From Tupaia tana (lineage: Eukaryota > Chordata > Mammalia > Scandentia > Tupaiidae), in contig JAKSZU010000026.1 in the NCBI GenBank assembly GCA_026018925.1, positions 15,429,127-15,493,126 on the forward strand: a stretch of 64,000 nt of DNA. Reading direction: 5' to 3'. The position numbers and the translations under genes are program-made. Of this stretch, positions 1 to 10,927 are shown piece by piece (within the stretch, counting starts at the first letter, position 1; the number at the start of each line of letters is the position of its first letter). The notes beneath the pieces were generated by a model. The model ran no database searches. It worked only from the letters and a program-made list of their open reading frames with translations, and was not told the DNA's origin.

Positions 1-1017
1 CAGATACACCTGGCCTCACTTCCTTGTCCGTGATATCTTTCTTCCTGTGATTCCCTTTCAAAAAAACTATTGACCCTCCATAGCTGAGCTTAAGTCTTAC
101 TTACCTTAAGTTTTGATGTAACTTGCAGATGTTACTCACCTCAGAGTTACCACCAGATCATTTAATAGTAAACCGTCATTTAATAGTAAATCGTCTTGTG
201 TTTCTGTTTCACGTGTATACATTTAATTTCTCCAACTGGTCAGTAAGTTTCATACATTCTGGTCCTTCCATCATGGTCACTGTGTCCCCCACAGTGCCTG
301 GTGCAGCTGCTTGTTGGTTGTATGAAACTCTAATGTCATCCAAAAGGAAATGAAAAGTCAGATCAGTGGACTAAAATAAAATATCCTCAGCACCCTGGAA
401 TCCTCTCATAGGCATGTTAGGTTTGAGAGTCCTATCTTCTGGTTATTGCACTGTTAAGAATAGTTTGACAAACTTTATTTACCATAGCTTATATATAAAT
501 ACAAGTACTTTTTTTTCATTTTTGAAATACAATATTATATTGTGATTTTCAAATAACCCATCAAGGGCATTGCTAGGAAGCCATTGAAGGTTTTTTAGTA
601 GGTGAGTGAATAGATGTTGGCTCCTGAGTGTTGGTCTTTAGTGATTGACTGGAATAATGGCATTGCCATTTAAGACCTCTAGGATCCAGTATCAGAAAGG
701 GATGGGCCTCAGGGAAGTGCAGCACAAGATCCTGCAGCCTCCAGGGTGGGAAACTTCATTCTCCAGCCAGTCCCTAGCTGCTGGCAACTCTGGACCTGGG
801 GTCCAGGCTTTTGACACCCATTCAGTGACTTTCACTCCTTGAGATGTAGAAAGGGGTGTTAAGATTCAGAGCTGGTCTGAGATCTCTTAAATGTAAGATA
901 TCAAGGGCTTCCCAAGTGAACATGTCCTATAACCCAGTTGGCACTTTGGTCTCTGGTTAAAAAATTACTTTTAAAATGATTTTTAAAAATCTTTTTCTTT
1001 TTAAGAGAGTAATTTTT

Positions 1018-1296
1018 GTTTGTTTGTTTTTGAGAGGGAGTTTTTTGCTATAGGGCGCATGCACTCACCAGAAAGACAGAGACAGACAGAGAGATAGAAA
1101 GTGAGAAATCACCCCCCCCCCCCGGGGGGGGGGGGGGTATGACCACGCCGTAGTCCCTTCTCCTCCATTCTTCCGGGATCCTGGGCATGCACACATACGT
1201 GCCTGGTGTGAGTTTAAGCCACCGGGTCTAGGACTTGAATTGTGGTCGACTACATGGGAGTTCAGCAACATAGCCATTATACTAACTGCTGGTCCC
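1018..1296 (-). mobile_element. SINE-A, reversed
   Basis: The reversed tail GCTATAGGGCGC and the head end ACTAACTGCTGGTCCC are intact. Flanking copies of GAGAGTAATTTTT (1005-1017) and GAGAGTAATGATTTTT (from 1297) form a target-site duplication. The family's C/G palindrome has grown into C12 followed by G14 at 1112-1137. Confidence 0.9.
1112..1137. repeat. C12-G14 homopolymer palindrome
   Basis: A run of 12 C is followed directly by 14 G, replacing the CCCCCCTGGGGGG motif of other SINE-A copies. It is self-complementary and probably length-unstable. Confidence 0.95.
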
Positions 1297-1346
1297 GAGA
1301 GTAATGATTTTTAAGAGACTGTTTTTGCTATGCCCTTTACAGCTTT

Positions 1347-1526
1347 TTTTTTTTAAGAATTATTTTATTTAACTTATTTATTTACTTATTTTAATTTGAC
1401 CAGAGAGGGATAGCGTGAGAGAGAGAAAGGGAAAGTAAGAAAGCAAGCTGCCAAATCTGAAACTCAAACCACAGTTGGCCATTTGGGAGTCCAGCACCCT
1501 TAACCACCATGCCACCTACCGGCCTG
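1347..1526 (-). mobile_element. SINE-B, reversed
   Basis: A T-rich AATTATTTTATTTAACTT tail precedes TTTGACCAGAGAGGG and the tRNA-like head, which ends CCACCTACCGGCC. TTTACAGCTTTT stands on both sides (from 1337 and from 1528), a good target-site duplication. Confidence 0.88.
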
Positions 1527-2081
1527 TCTTTACAGCTTTTAACTGCAGGTTCCCTGAGCTTAACTATTTTATCTGATTTGGAAGTAGGGTTAGCCGCCAA
1601 AGTCCATTGTTGCTATTCACCCTTGAAAGGTATATTGTGTTGAAAGGAGTGTCTGCATTGAGAGCTTTCACCTTTTGTTTGTTTAAACAAAGGAACTATG
1701 GTGTAAGTTTGCAGAGTTGTGGATTTTGAACCTGTAATAAGAGAGTTAGGGAGAGAGAAGTTGCTTGAAGAGATCTCCTCTATGGCCCTCTCTCTTTGGG
1801 AAGGCAGAAATATGCCACATACTACACTGTTTTGGTTGAGATCCACAAGGTCCGAGAGATTTGGTTCATTAAAAAATAAAAAATACAGTGAAGAGTAAGC
1901 TCCTTTGCTGTGGAATGTTTGTCACTCCTTCTCAGTGTGTTAGCACAGGCTGGCTTCCAGGATGTGAGGCTCACCTGGTGGGATGCTGTATAATAGAAAG
2001 CCATGGCCTAGGGGGTTGGGGGAAATGCCAGGGTAGCAGGGTAAAATTAGGAGCTGACTCTATAATCCTGCTCCTCCTCAG

Positions 2082-2228
2082 GTGCCGTCTACATTGACCA
2101 ATACTGCAATCCTCTCTCCGACATCAGCCTCAAGGACATCCAGGCCCAGATCAACAGCATCGTAGAGCTTGTTTGCAAAACCCTCCGGGGCATAAACTGT
2201 CGCCACCCCAGCTTGGCCTTCAAGGCAG
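2082..2228 (+). CDS. FBXO21 coding exon, first in window
   Basis: FBXO21 is a substrate receptor of an SCF (SKP1-CUL1-F-box) ubiquitin ligase; EID1 and ASK1 are reported targets. This 147-bp exon follows CTCCTCCTCAG and ends before GTGTGG. It reads (G)AVYIDQYCNPLSDI to HPSLAFKA, which I recognise as FBXO21 just after the F-box and linker. The first Gly codon is split, its G lying on the exon upstream. From memory of the human protein there are two substitutions, Asn for Asp in the QAQI(N)SIV run and Cys for Ser in GIN(C)RHP. By length to the stop, it begins near residue 200 of about 620, probably exon 5 of 12. Confidence 0.95.
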
Positions 2229-2525
2229 GTGTGGAATTGCTTTGGATCCAGCTATATTTGCAAAAGTAACCCTTGAAGACCTGGTTAATTTGGGAAATAG
2301 GGCAGTATACTCCTGTTATGTCACACAAAAGTGGTAAGAGCCACAAGCACGTGTTTACCTGGATAATATAAAGGCCTTCACAGACAGACTCTCCTCTGCT
2401 CCCTGGATGACAGCCTCAGTTAAGGTCCTTAGGCCATTGCCAGTGTCTTTGTATTACGGATTGTTTGGGGCACCAGTCACAAGCTCATCTGTGCTCGTGT
2501 CCCAGAGAAGCTATCTGTGTTTCAG

Positions 2526-2662
2526 GTGAATCCTCCATGGTAATGGAAATAGAGCTCCAGAGCCAGGTGCTGGACGCCATGAACTATGTCCTTTACGACC
2601 AACTGAAATTTAAGGGGAATCGAATGGATTACTACAATGCCCTGAACTTATATATGCACCAG
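2526..2662 (+). CDS. FBXO21 coding exon, SirB1-like region start
   Basis: This 137-bp exon follows TGTGTTTCAG and ends CACCAG before GTGAGT. It completes the Gly codon of the previous exon and encodes 45 residues from ESSMVMEIELQSQ to YYNALNLYMHQ. The pattern NYVLYDQLKFKGN..DYY...N resembles the start of bacterial SirB1/transglutaminase-like proteins (LYDELGFSGN..NYYDPRNS), so the fold probably begins here. The preceding intron is only 297 bp. Phase and length fit the neighbours exactly, with no break. Confidence 0.96.
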
Positions 2663-3105
2663 GTGAGTGGGGGCATAGTCCATCCCAGAGACTGTCTCCT
2701 GAGGGCTAGTCCTGTGGCTTTTTCATCTCTGCCTGCCCAACGAAATGCATTTCATCCTCTACTATAAGGATGGTGCCAGGTGTTTTATCTGTTTTGTCTC
2801 AGCCTGTCCTTCAAGGTAGTCGTCTAAATAGAAATTGCTGTTTCTCTGACTCAGTTTGATGGGTTGTATCTCGTGAACACTGAACAGTGACACTACCCAG
2901 GGCTGTCTCTTCACTGGCCTGGGAAGGCTAAAGGAGCCTCTGGCCCAGCTGCAGGGAGATTGCACATCTTTGATACTTATTTTTTCTTTGCTTCCTGACT
3001 GACCCTATTTTCGTATCTATTTTGTTGCTGTATCTGCTACTTTCATTTTATTTTGTTATATTTTATATGGTCTTAAATTTCTTTCTACAGGAAGGAAGCC
3101 TAAAT

Positions 3106-3630
3106 CAGGGATTTGCAAACTTTTTCTGTGAAGGGTCAGACAGCCAGTTATTTTGGCTTTGCAAGCCACATGGCCAGTGTCCTAACTACTACTTTGAACC
3201 ATTGCCGTGCAGAGGGAGGCACAGGCAGTACAGAAACAGCATGGCTATGTCCCAGCAGAGCTTTCTACATGGTTAAAGTTAGAATTCCATTAATTTTCAT
3301 GTCATGAGACAGTATTCTTTTGATTGTTTTTCCTAACACTGAACATAAAAACTTCAACCAGCCACAGTGGTGTAGCAGTAACAGTGCTCCACAGTGCTGA
3401 AGCCACATGGGAATGTTCCCCAGTTCACACCCTGAGGCCTCCGTATGCCCTGGACACAGTGATCCTCGCTGGCTGAGGCTAGGGATAGATTGCAGCTTGA
3501 AGATCCTGCTGGGTTACCTCTTTCTCTCCCCGTCTTTTCTCTCAGAAGAAATAAGTTTCTTAACAGAAAAACTTACAAATACTGTTCATGGACTGGATTT
3601 GGACCATGGGCTATAGTTTGCCCACCTCTG
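3106..3630 (+). mobile_element. hAT-type MER element split by a SINE-C
   Basis: The left end TTTGCAAACTTTTTCTGTGAAGGG and right end GGGCTATAGTTTGCCCACCTCTG are the near-inverted ends of an old non-autonomous hAT family, with ACAGAAACAGCATGGCTATG in the body. The element is interrupted at 3358-3558 by SINE-C. I do not commit to a family number. Confidence 0.75.
3358..3558 (+). mobile_element. SINE-C, reference copy
   Basis: Starts CCAGCCACAGTGGTGTAGCAG and ends CTCAGAAGAAATAAGTTT. It has a tRNA-like head, a middle GGCTGAGGCTAGGGATAGAT and a pyrimidine stretch. It sits inside the hAT element, so it is the younger of the two. Reversed relatives occur at 38.9, 40.15, 45.6 and 50.1 kb. Confidence 0.7.
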
Positions 3631-3873
3631 ATTTTTTTTTTTTTTTTTTAAACTTTATCAGAGGGTGTGTACAGAGAGAGAGGAGGAGTGAGAAGGTACC
3701 CTGTGGGGGATGGTCACACCACAACCCCTTCTCCATCTTGTCTTCTTGTTGGGTTTTGGGCACATACCCACACTCACCTAGCATGTTTCTCAAGTCTCTG
3801 GGTCTGGGACTCAAGCCATGCAGTTGGCCTTGCAGGATCCAGCTGCCTTAATCACCGTGCTGTGGGCTGGCTG
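3631..3873 (-). mobile_element. SINE-A, old reversed copy
   Basis: A T-run precedes the reversed body; the head ends CACCGTGCTGTGGGCTGGC. It abuts the right end of the hAT element. It diverges strongly from the young type (for example CATGTTTCTCAAG in place of GAGTTTAAG). Confidence 0.8.
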
Positions 3874-4027
3874 TGACTTGTGGTCTTAATAAACAAAATA
3901 TGTATTCGCTTAAGCCTTTAAAACTAGTATTATAGTTGATGCTCAATAGGTGTCTCATAAGAATGTATCTTGAAAGTGTGAGAATGGACAGTTCATCTCT
4001 GAACTGAAAGCATTTATTGTCTGCTAG

Positions 4028-4164
4028 GTTTTGATCCGCAGAACAGGAATTCCAATCAGCATGTCTCTGCTCTACTTGACCATAGCCCGGCAGTTGGGAG
4101 TCCCACTGGAACCTGTCAACTTCCCAAGTCACTTCTTACTAAGATGGTGCCAAGGTGCAGAAGG
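4028..4164 (+). CDS. FBXO21 coding exon, SirB1-like core
   Basis: The exon follows GTCTGCTAG and ends GCAGAAGG before GTAAGT. It encodes VLIRRTGIPISMSLL to FLLRWCQGAE plus two bases of a Gly codon. RRTGIPIS, LYLTIARQLGVPL and VNFPSHFLLR correspond closely to the SirB1 core (RRLGIPISLGVLYL, VNFPGHFLLR). In FBXO21 this is a protein-fold region between the F-box and the C-terminal domain; I do not claim enzyme activity. The acceptor lies 154 bp after a reversed SINE. Confidence 0.96.
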
Positions 4165-4284
4165 GTAAGTGAGCCATCTGTGACCCTTTGTAATTAGTGC
4201 TGAGGATTCAGGCCCCCGTGCTTAGAGGAAGCCTAATTTTCAGCATTAATTTAAGTGCAACCAAACACAGGTTAAAAACAGAGT

Positions 4285-4473
4285 GACGATGGAATGCTTG
4301 TTTCTCGACTGTGGCCATGTCTATTCTGGTTGTGCCATTGTACTGTTGTTACACAAGATGTTACCAGCATGGGAGACTGAGTGATGAGTACTCTGTGTCT
4401 TTCTCTGTTGCAACAACATGTGAATCTACAATTTTCTCAAAGTAAAAGTTTAATATATTAAAAAAAAAAAAAA
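4285..4473 (+). mobile_element. L1M 3' end
   Basis: TACACAAGATGTTACCAGCATGGG to GTGAATCTACAATTTTCTCAAAG is the familiar end of ancient L1M elements, finishing in an A13 tail at 4460-4473. Confidence 0.7.
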
Positions 4474-4904
4474 TAGGACTAGCACTTCAAGGTCTTTGTG
4501 GCTCTCACAGTCCCTTTGTTCTGAAGCAGATTAGATCAAAGTGTTCTGAAAGAAACTTACTTTTCGCTTTCCCATAAAATCTCTCCCTCTCTCCCACACA
4601 AATGTGCACGTGAGAGAAGGAGAAGGGGTGGGAGAATAGGGTAGCCAATTCCCCTTAAGGCAAAGTTGGTAACTGATGTCAATTTTAGAGACCTGGTTAA
4701 TGAGTTCTATTTTGTTCTCTTGGTGTCCTAGAGGGCAAAAGCTCCTTTTCAATATAGTCTAGCTTTTCTGAAAGAAATAGCTCTTCAAATAGGTAAAAAT
4801 CCCTTCTCATTAAATCTGCCATTTAGAAGAAAAAGAAAAAAAAAGTTATTTACCTATATCCTGCCCTTTGAAGCTGCTTCCTGATGATTAACTATGACAC
4901 GGTT

Positions 4905-5060
4905 TGATGAAGTAAACAGTATAAAAGAGAAAGTACCCGAGCTTTGAAGTCAGACTTGTTCAGGCCTTGGCTTCCTCTGGACCTCAGTTTCTTCCTCTGT
5001 AGAATGGGGTTAATGTTCTTCATAAAGTAGCTTGGACAACTAAATATGGTCACCCTCTGC
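4905..5060 (+). mobile_element. MIR fragment
   Basis: GACCTCAGTTTCTTCCTCTGTAGAATGGGG matches the MIR core ('CTCAGTTTCCTCATCTGTAAAATGGGG'), after a diverged 5' part with CTTTGAAGTCAGACTTG. Confidence 0.75.
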
Positions 5061-5250
5061 TCTACACACCTGCTGGAGTTTCTGGTGCTATAGAAAATCA
5101 AAAATGGTTTCCGTATGCCTGTGTCCTAGTTGAAAAAATAAAACATGTAGTTGAAGCTTCCTGCGTGTTCTTTCTTATCTCTGTCATTCTCCTCTCTTTT
5201 CCAGAGTTACCCACCAGTTAGTTTGAAAGTGTTTATTTCCCTGTGAATCT

Positions 5251-5486
5251 TTGTATTTTTTTTATTTTTTCATTGCCAGAGAGCATGTGCACTGGAGAGA
5301 GAGAGAGACTGATTCAGAGGGGGAGAAAGTACCAGGATCCTCTATTTCTTCGTCCTGTTGAGGTTTTGAACATGCACTCACACACACCCAACATGTTTCC
5401 CAAGTCGCTGGGGCCAAGATTAGAACTGTGGTTGGCCATGTGGGATGTGGCCCCTTTGACCACCAGACTATGGGTCTGGCCCTCCC
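5251..5486 (-). mobile_element. SINE-A, old reversed copy
   Basis: T-rich tail, CATTGCCAGAGAGCATGTGC, then CACACACCCAACATGTTTCCCAAG, with head end CCACCAGACTATGGGTCTGGCCC. Confidence 0.8.
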
Positions 5487-6009
5487 TGCAAATTTATATT
5501 GTTTGGTATACACTAATATTTTCTTACTTGTGCAGGCATCCCTAGTTTTCCAAATGTGCGTTTTTAAAGTTATCTGGGGCAGTTTAATTTCTGGATAGTG
5601 GGTATCCATTTTCTATTACCTTAAGTGGGAAAAATTATTTTTCTACCCATTTCCTCTCCCCAGATTACCCAACTAGTGTTCTCAAACATCTCCTTGGATG
5701 CGTCCATAATAACCCACTAAAGATTTCTGCATAGTAGCATTTAAAACTCTTGATTACCATGTTATTTATCCTAGTAACTTATTGCAGGGTAGGGTTGTAT
5801 GTAGTAAAAGTGTCATTTTTCCTTCCTAAGCTACAATCATCATTTATTGTAATACAAATGAAAAGTGAAATAATTTGTTAATATCCCTGGGCATGTGGCA
5901 TAACAGCAAATCCTGAGAGCCATGAAGGACTCAGTCCTCCAGGAAGAGGCAGAGAGAGTGCACAGGATGAGAGAGTGCATGGAACGTTAACCAGCAGCTG
6001 GGCTGGGCT

Positions 6010-7365
6010 GTCCTGTCTTCATTCTGGTCTTCTTGCTCTTTGCCTTTGGCCTATTCTCTGCCCCCGCACCAGGACCCAGTACTGTAGCTTTATAATTAAC
6101 CCTACTGTCTGGTAGGATAAAACCCCCATCTGTTCTTCAGAATTGCCTTGGCTTTTCTTGGCTTTTGGTCTCCCGTATAGATTTAGAATCAGTTTATCAG
6201 GTTCCTTAAAATCCTATATGGATATTGGTTGACACTTAGAGATTATTTTGGATTGAATTTCTATATTAATGTGGAAAATGCTGCCAGTGTTTGTTGAGTC
6301 TTTTCTGTGTGTGAATGTGAGCCTCTCCATTTATTTAGGTCATCTTTAGTGGCCTTAAAATTTTTGTATATTCTTCTTTAAGCTCTTGGACATCTCCTTA
6401 AATATGTTCTTGGGCACTTTAGATTTTTGTTGGTATTGTAAATGCTCACTTTTTAAATTATATTTTCTACGTACTGACTGTATGCAGAGATGTGGTCAGT
6501 ACTTAGTTATGAGTCTGATAATGCCTTTGCTATAAATTATTAGTGTTAATTTGTAAACTCAAGGCTTTTCTATGTACATAATTACACTGTGTGAATAGCG
6601 TCAGTTTTGTTCCTTTTTTTCTAGCCCTTACATATTGTTTCTTACCTTACACTGCTGACTAGATTGCTTCATCTAAAGCTGAATATAAGCAATGATAGCA
6701 TGCTCCTAGGCGTTGCATGTGATTTAAATGAAACGCTTTAAAATTTTACCGTCAAGGTGATATTTGAGAGCTATACCTTGTGTTGGGATTATCAAAACTA
6801 TCTTCTGGGAACAGCAGATGTAGTAATGGTTGCATTGCTGGACTTCCACATAGTTTACTGTGATTCAAGTCCTGGGCCTGGCAGCTTAAAACACGCCAGG
6901 CGCTTGTTTGTGCATGCCCAGGATCCCAGGAGGAGAATGGAGGAGGAGGGATTGCTACGTGAACATCCCCACAGGAGTGACTTCTCACTTTCTGTCTCTC
7001 TGGCAAGTGCACATGCCCTATAGCAAAAATCTCTTTAAAAGAAAAAACAGAACAAAACTACCTTCTAAGTTCCTAGTTTGTTAAGAATTTTATCAATAAC
7101 TAGGTATTGGATTTTTTTTTTTTTTTTCAAAATGCCTGTCTCTTCATACGATTGTTATGGTTTCTCTTTTTTAGCCTGTGTGTACAGAAATAGATATTTT
7201 AATGTTTAACTCTCCTTTCATTCTTGGGATACATCTGACTTAATCATGTATTTTAAAGGTACATTGCTGCATTCGATTTGTTCATATGCTATCCAGAATT
7301 TTTGCATGAGAGCATTATGCTTCTAAATAATCTTGGCCAACAAATGTTTGTGTGTTTTTTTTCTT
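6010..7365 (-). mobile_element. L1M ORF2 fragment, reversed, split by SINE-A
   Basis: The plus strand shows antisense L1: CTTGGCTTTTCTTGGCTTTTGG, AGATTTAGAATCAGTTTATC, GATTTTTGTTGGTATTGTAAA, then past the SINE CCTAGTTTGTTAAGAATTTTATC and TGCATTCGATTTG. The SINE at 6807-7050 interrupts it. Confidence 0.75.
6807..7050 (+). mobile_element. SINE-A inside L1
   Basis: Starts GGGAACAGCAGATGTAGTAATGG and ends ATGCCCTATAGCAAAAATCTC plus A-rich tail. The L1 continues on both sides, so the SINE is younger. Confidence 0.85.
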
Positions 7366-7399
7366 AGGAGATTCTAATCTCATAAAAAGAGATGAAGAA

Positions 7400-7622
7400 T
7401 GGGCCAGCATGTGACATGGTAGTTAAGGTGACTGGATTCTACGTGGCCAAATGAGAGGTTTGAGGCCTGGACCTGGTGGCTTAAGGATTACAAAGGCATG
7501 TGTGCATACATGTCCAGAATCCCAAGAGGAGAAGAGGTTGTAGTGTGGTCATTCCCCCAGGGGGGTGATTTCTCTCTTTTCTCTTTCCAGTGAATGCACA
7601 TGCCCTATACCAAAAAAAGAGA
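7400..7622 (+). mobile_element. SINE-A
   Basis: Starts GGGCCAGCATGTGACATGGTAG, ends GCACATGCCCTATACCAAAAAAAG. The C/G palindrome survives as CCCCCAGGGGGGTG. Confidence 0.82.
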
Positions 7623-7625
7623 GGG

Positions 7626-8240
7626 GTGAAGGGTTTCTTATTTCTACAGCATTAATAGAAGTCTTATATTCTTGCTAAAGATGGGCTATAAATGCAATTC
7701 AAAGACCTTTTCATGGCCAAATAGATAGTCTATTACCTGATTTGTAGTGGGTATAAGATCTAGAAGAAGGAATCACCCCAAAGGAACAGCTTCCCCTGAC
7801 ACAGAGAGCCACCCGAGTCCTTCCATGAGCCTCGGTTGCACTTGGCACCACAGTGAGGGCCTATGTCATGTGTCTGCTGCTCGCTCAGCTCAGCATGGCA
7901 GCTCCGTGGGGGCGAGCCTGGTGTAGTAGGGCAGTTCTGTGGGAGGAGCCGTGCCCAAAGGCAGCAGCTCTCTGATCCAGCTCAGGGTTCCCAGCCTGAG
8001 GCCCTGATCAGCTCAGCAGGTGGCTGAGCCCCTGAGTGTTCCTTCAGGTGTGAGGAGTCATAACTTCCATCAGCTCCTCAAGAGCCTGAGAGCCATAGTC
8101 ACTGAACTGCTGCTAATCTAGGAAATTAATAGACTGCTTTGGATATTTGTCAGCCAAACTCAAATGGTTATGCCTGGCAGTGAGTTTGAAGATTCATCTT
8201 CCCTAAAAAGATCTATTAGATGGTATACATCAGTGCTATT
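7626..8240. other. Intron stretch without clear element
   Basis: CAGCTCAG- and CTGAG-rich sequence at 7780-8150. I see no ORF with family resemblance, no splice-flanked exon and no known repeat. Confidence 0.5.
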
Positions 8241-8246
8241 TCTCAT

Positions 8247-8505
8247 CTTTTTTTATTTTTTTTTTCCCTAATTTGTTTTAGTGCCTGTGCGTTTACAGGA
8301 AAGAGATAGACAGAGTGGGAAAGTGAGAAAGCATCCCCTGGAGAAATGACCACATCACAATACCTTCTCCATTCTCCTCTCAGGATTGTGGGTATGCATG
8401 CACATGCACCTGGCATGTTTCTCAAACCACTAAGTCCAAGACTGAAACCATGCAGTTGGCTATGTGGGGCTCCAGCCACCTTGATCACCACATTGCCAGC
8501 TGCCC
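8247..8505 (-). mobile_element. SINE-A, reversed, first of three in a row
   Basis: T-run, then TTACAGGAAAGAGATAGACAG; the head ends CCACATTGCCAGCTGCCCCC. Two more reversed copies follow directly. Confidence 0.8.
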
Positions 8506-8510
8506 CCCCC

Positions 8511-8761
8511 CTTTTTTTTTAGTTGTGCCAGAGAGCACATGTGCTCACTAGAGAGAGATAGAGAGGGAGAACGCACCCCGCCCCCATTGGGAGTGGTTGT
8601 GCTGCAATCCCTTCTCCATTTCTCCATACTGTTGGGATTTATAGGGCATGCACACACATGGCATCTGGCATGGTTTTCAAGCTGCTAGGGCCAAGAGTCA
8701 AACTATGCAGTCAGCTTTGTGGGATCTCGTTTCCTTAACCACGAAGCCATGAAGCTAGCCC
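8511..8761 (-). mobile_element. SINE-A, reversed, second of three
   Basis: T9 tail, GTGCCAGAGAGCACATGTGC, head end CCATGAAGCTAGCCC. It starts a few bases after the previous copy. Confidence 0.8.
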
Positions 8762-8782
8762 TGTGCTCACTCATGCTTTCTT

Positions 8783-9040
8783 TTTCTCTTTTTTATTTTT
8801 TTTAAGAGAGATATTTGCTATAGGGCACGTGCGCTCACCAGAGAGACAAAAGACGACGAGAAATCACCCCCTGGGGTGTGGTCATGCCTCAGTTCCTTTT
8901 CCTTCATTCTCTTCTTGGGATTTAGGGCACACATGCACACATGCCTGGAGTGAGTTTTAAGCTGCCCAATCCAAGGCTCAAACCATGGTCAACTACATGG
9001 GAGTCCAGCAACGTAACCATTACACCATTTGCTGGACCCC
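8783..9040 (-). mobile_element. SINE-A, reversed, third of three
   Basis: TTGCTATAGGGCACGTGCGC with head end CCATTTGCTGGACCCC. It is closer to the young type than the two before it. Confidence 0.85.
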
Positions 9041-9255
9041 TCAGTGCTCTTTCCAAAGGTCCATATTACTGTAGTCTTAACAGAGCAGAGTTCACATGGA
9101 AGGTCAGGTTTTAAACTTTGGAAAAAGCCTTGATATTAGAAGTAAAAATGTTATTGCTTTGCTATATTCCACTTTCAGTGAAGCTGCCTGTAGGGATTTA
9201 AAAGATTGAACCATTCAACTCTCATCTGTTGTCTGGTGTTTGGTTCTTCTGATAG

Positions 9256-9435
9256 GACAACCCTGGACATCTTTGACTACATCTACATAGATGCTTTTGG
9301 GAAAGGCAAGCAGCTGACAGTGAAAGAATGTGAATACCTGATTGGCCAGCACGTGACAGCAGCACTGTATGGGGTGGTCAATGTGAAGAAGGTGTTGCAG
9401 CGAATGGTGGGGAACCTGCTGAGTCTGGGGAAACG
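9256..9435 (+). CDS. FBXO21 coding exon, end of SirB1-like region
   Basis: This 180-bp exon follows TTCTTCTGATAG and ends GGGAAACG before GTAAGG. It reads TTLDIFDYIYIDAFGKGKQL to VGNLLSLGK with split codons at both ends. YIDAFGKGKQLTVKECEYLI matches the SirB1 pattern (ID.F.GG..L...EC). The second half, YGVVNVKKVLQRMVGNLL, is helical and leads into the TPR-like exon. The first Thr replaces the Ala I remember in human. The intron upstream is 5.1 kb and carries an old L1 and several SINEs. Confidence 0.96.
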
Positions 9436-9770
9436 GTAAGGCTTTCTTACACTTCTGCAGAATGCAAATCTTTAGCAGCTTGAAACCTCTTACTTAATTA
9501 CTTCACTGTGCTCGCTTGTGGTAGAGCAGTGCAGTGGATGTTGTGTCTGCAGCTGTCTGTCTGCATGTCATGGAAAATGACTGGATCCCATGACGTAATA
9601 CCATACAGAATGGACGTGTGCTAAGTGACTGCTCTCTAGACCTTTGCAGCAGACATGGCCAAGTTTTTTCTGTGGATACTAAAAATGTTCTTCAGTAACA
9701 AGGGTATCTTAGACTGGCAAAAATTATTTTTGAGGGGCAGGGTGTTCTCCTGTCCAAGTGCATTGCCATC

Positions 9771-10027
9771 ATTTGGTTTGTTTTGTGTCAAAGGATGAAT
9801 GTACTCTCCAGAGAGACACACAGAAACAAAGAAAGTGAGGAATCACTCCCCCCACATGCAAACACACCCCCACACACACCCAGGAGGAATGGCCACACTG
9901 CAATCCTTCTCCTTTCTCTTGGGATTCTAGGCATGTATGCACATGCACCTAGCATGTTTTTCAAGCCACTAGGTCCGGGACTTGAACTTTGGCATGGCCA
10001 TGTGGGGTTCACACCACCTGCTGGCCA
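9771..10027 (-). mobile_element. SINE-A, reversed
   Basis: GTACTCTCCAGAGAGACAC then CATGTTTTTCAAGCCACTAGG and head end CCACCTGCTGGCCAC. AGTGCATTGCC (before) and AGTGCTTTGTT (after) may be a worn target-site duplication. Confidence 0.78.
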
Positions 10028-10189
10028 CAGTGCTTTGTTGTCTTTTAATTTGTACCTTTCTGTTATTTAGATAAGAAAACAAAAGTATGAAACTGTTACT
10101 TCTGAGTCTAAGGAAATTTGTCCCACAGGTAAAATAGAAAGCTGTAGGTTATTGTTGTAGTAAGTTTTCTACCTAAAGGCAGAATTTTT

Positions 10190-10512
10190 TTTTTTAATAG
10201 ACTTTATTTTTTAGAGCTATTTGAGGTTGGCTGCAAAATTGAGCAGAAAGTACAGAGCATTCCAATTAGCCTTTGCCCCCATACATGCGTGGCCTCCTCT
10301 GTGATCAAAATCGTACACTTAGAGAGGGACATTTGCTGAGTCAATGACCCCGCATCGGTAGATTATTATCACCCAGAGTCCGTAATTCACTTTAGGGTTC
10401 ACTCTTGGTGTTGTGCACCGTGGGTTTTGGCAAATGTACAAGTATGCGTGTCTACCATTACGGTACACGGAGTACTTTCATTGCCTCCCCAAATCCTCTG
10501 CTTGTCCAGAGT
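10190..10512 (-). mobile_element. L1M 3' region, reversed
   Basis: GCAAAATTGAGCAGAAAGTACAGAG, ATTATCACCCAGAGTCC and TAGGGTTCACTCTTGGTGTTGT are antisense L1M 3'-region sequence. It stops at the SINE at 10518. Confidence 0.75.
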
Positions 10513-10517
10513 TCATT

Positions 10518-10769
10518 GTTTTGTTGTTTTTTATTTTTAGTTTGCCAGAGGGCATATGTGGTCACTGGAGATAGAGGAGGAGAAATGAGAAAGCACCCCC
10601 AGAGCAGATGGTACCACTACAAACCCTGCTCCATTTCTCCCTCCTGTCAGGATTTTGGGCATACATTCACATGTACCTGCTGTGTTTTTCAAGCTCCCAG
10701 GGCTCAAACCACACCATCAGCCAGAGATGTGGATCCAGCCGCCTTAACTTCTGCACATGGGTTGACCCT
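10518..10769 (-). mobile_element. SINE-A, reversed
   Basis: TTTGCCAGAGGGCATATGTGG to head end CACATGGGTTGACCC; AGTTCATT(G/T)TTT flanks both ends. Confidence 0.78.
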
Positions 10770-10927
10770 CATAGTTCATTTTATGCACAGTGTACTGAAA
10801 TGGCTGTTTAATAAAACTGCTTATTTTTGTTTATCACCAAAAGTGGGGTAGATTTACATTTATTGTGGGGTTTTGGCATTATAACTCTTTGCCAAAAAAA
10901 AAAATTATGGAATCAGAAAATGGTTGT

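Larger units (their letters stand above)
1..2081 (+). other. FBXO21 intron, 3' part
   Basis: This is the intron before the first exon in the window; it ends with the pyrimidine tract and AG at 2071-2081. It holds one SINE-A and one SINE-B, both reversed. The rest (1-1000 and 1530-2070) is AT-rich with no exon or recognisable element. Confidence 0.85.

Noticed and set aside
7780-8150. CpG island or alternative exon
   Set aside because: CpG density is low and no frame bounded by splice sites fits FBXO21.
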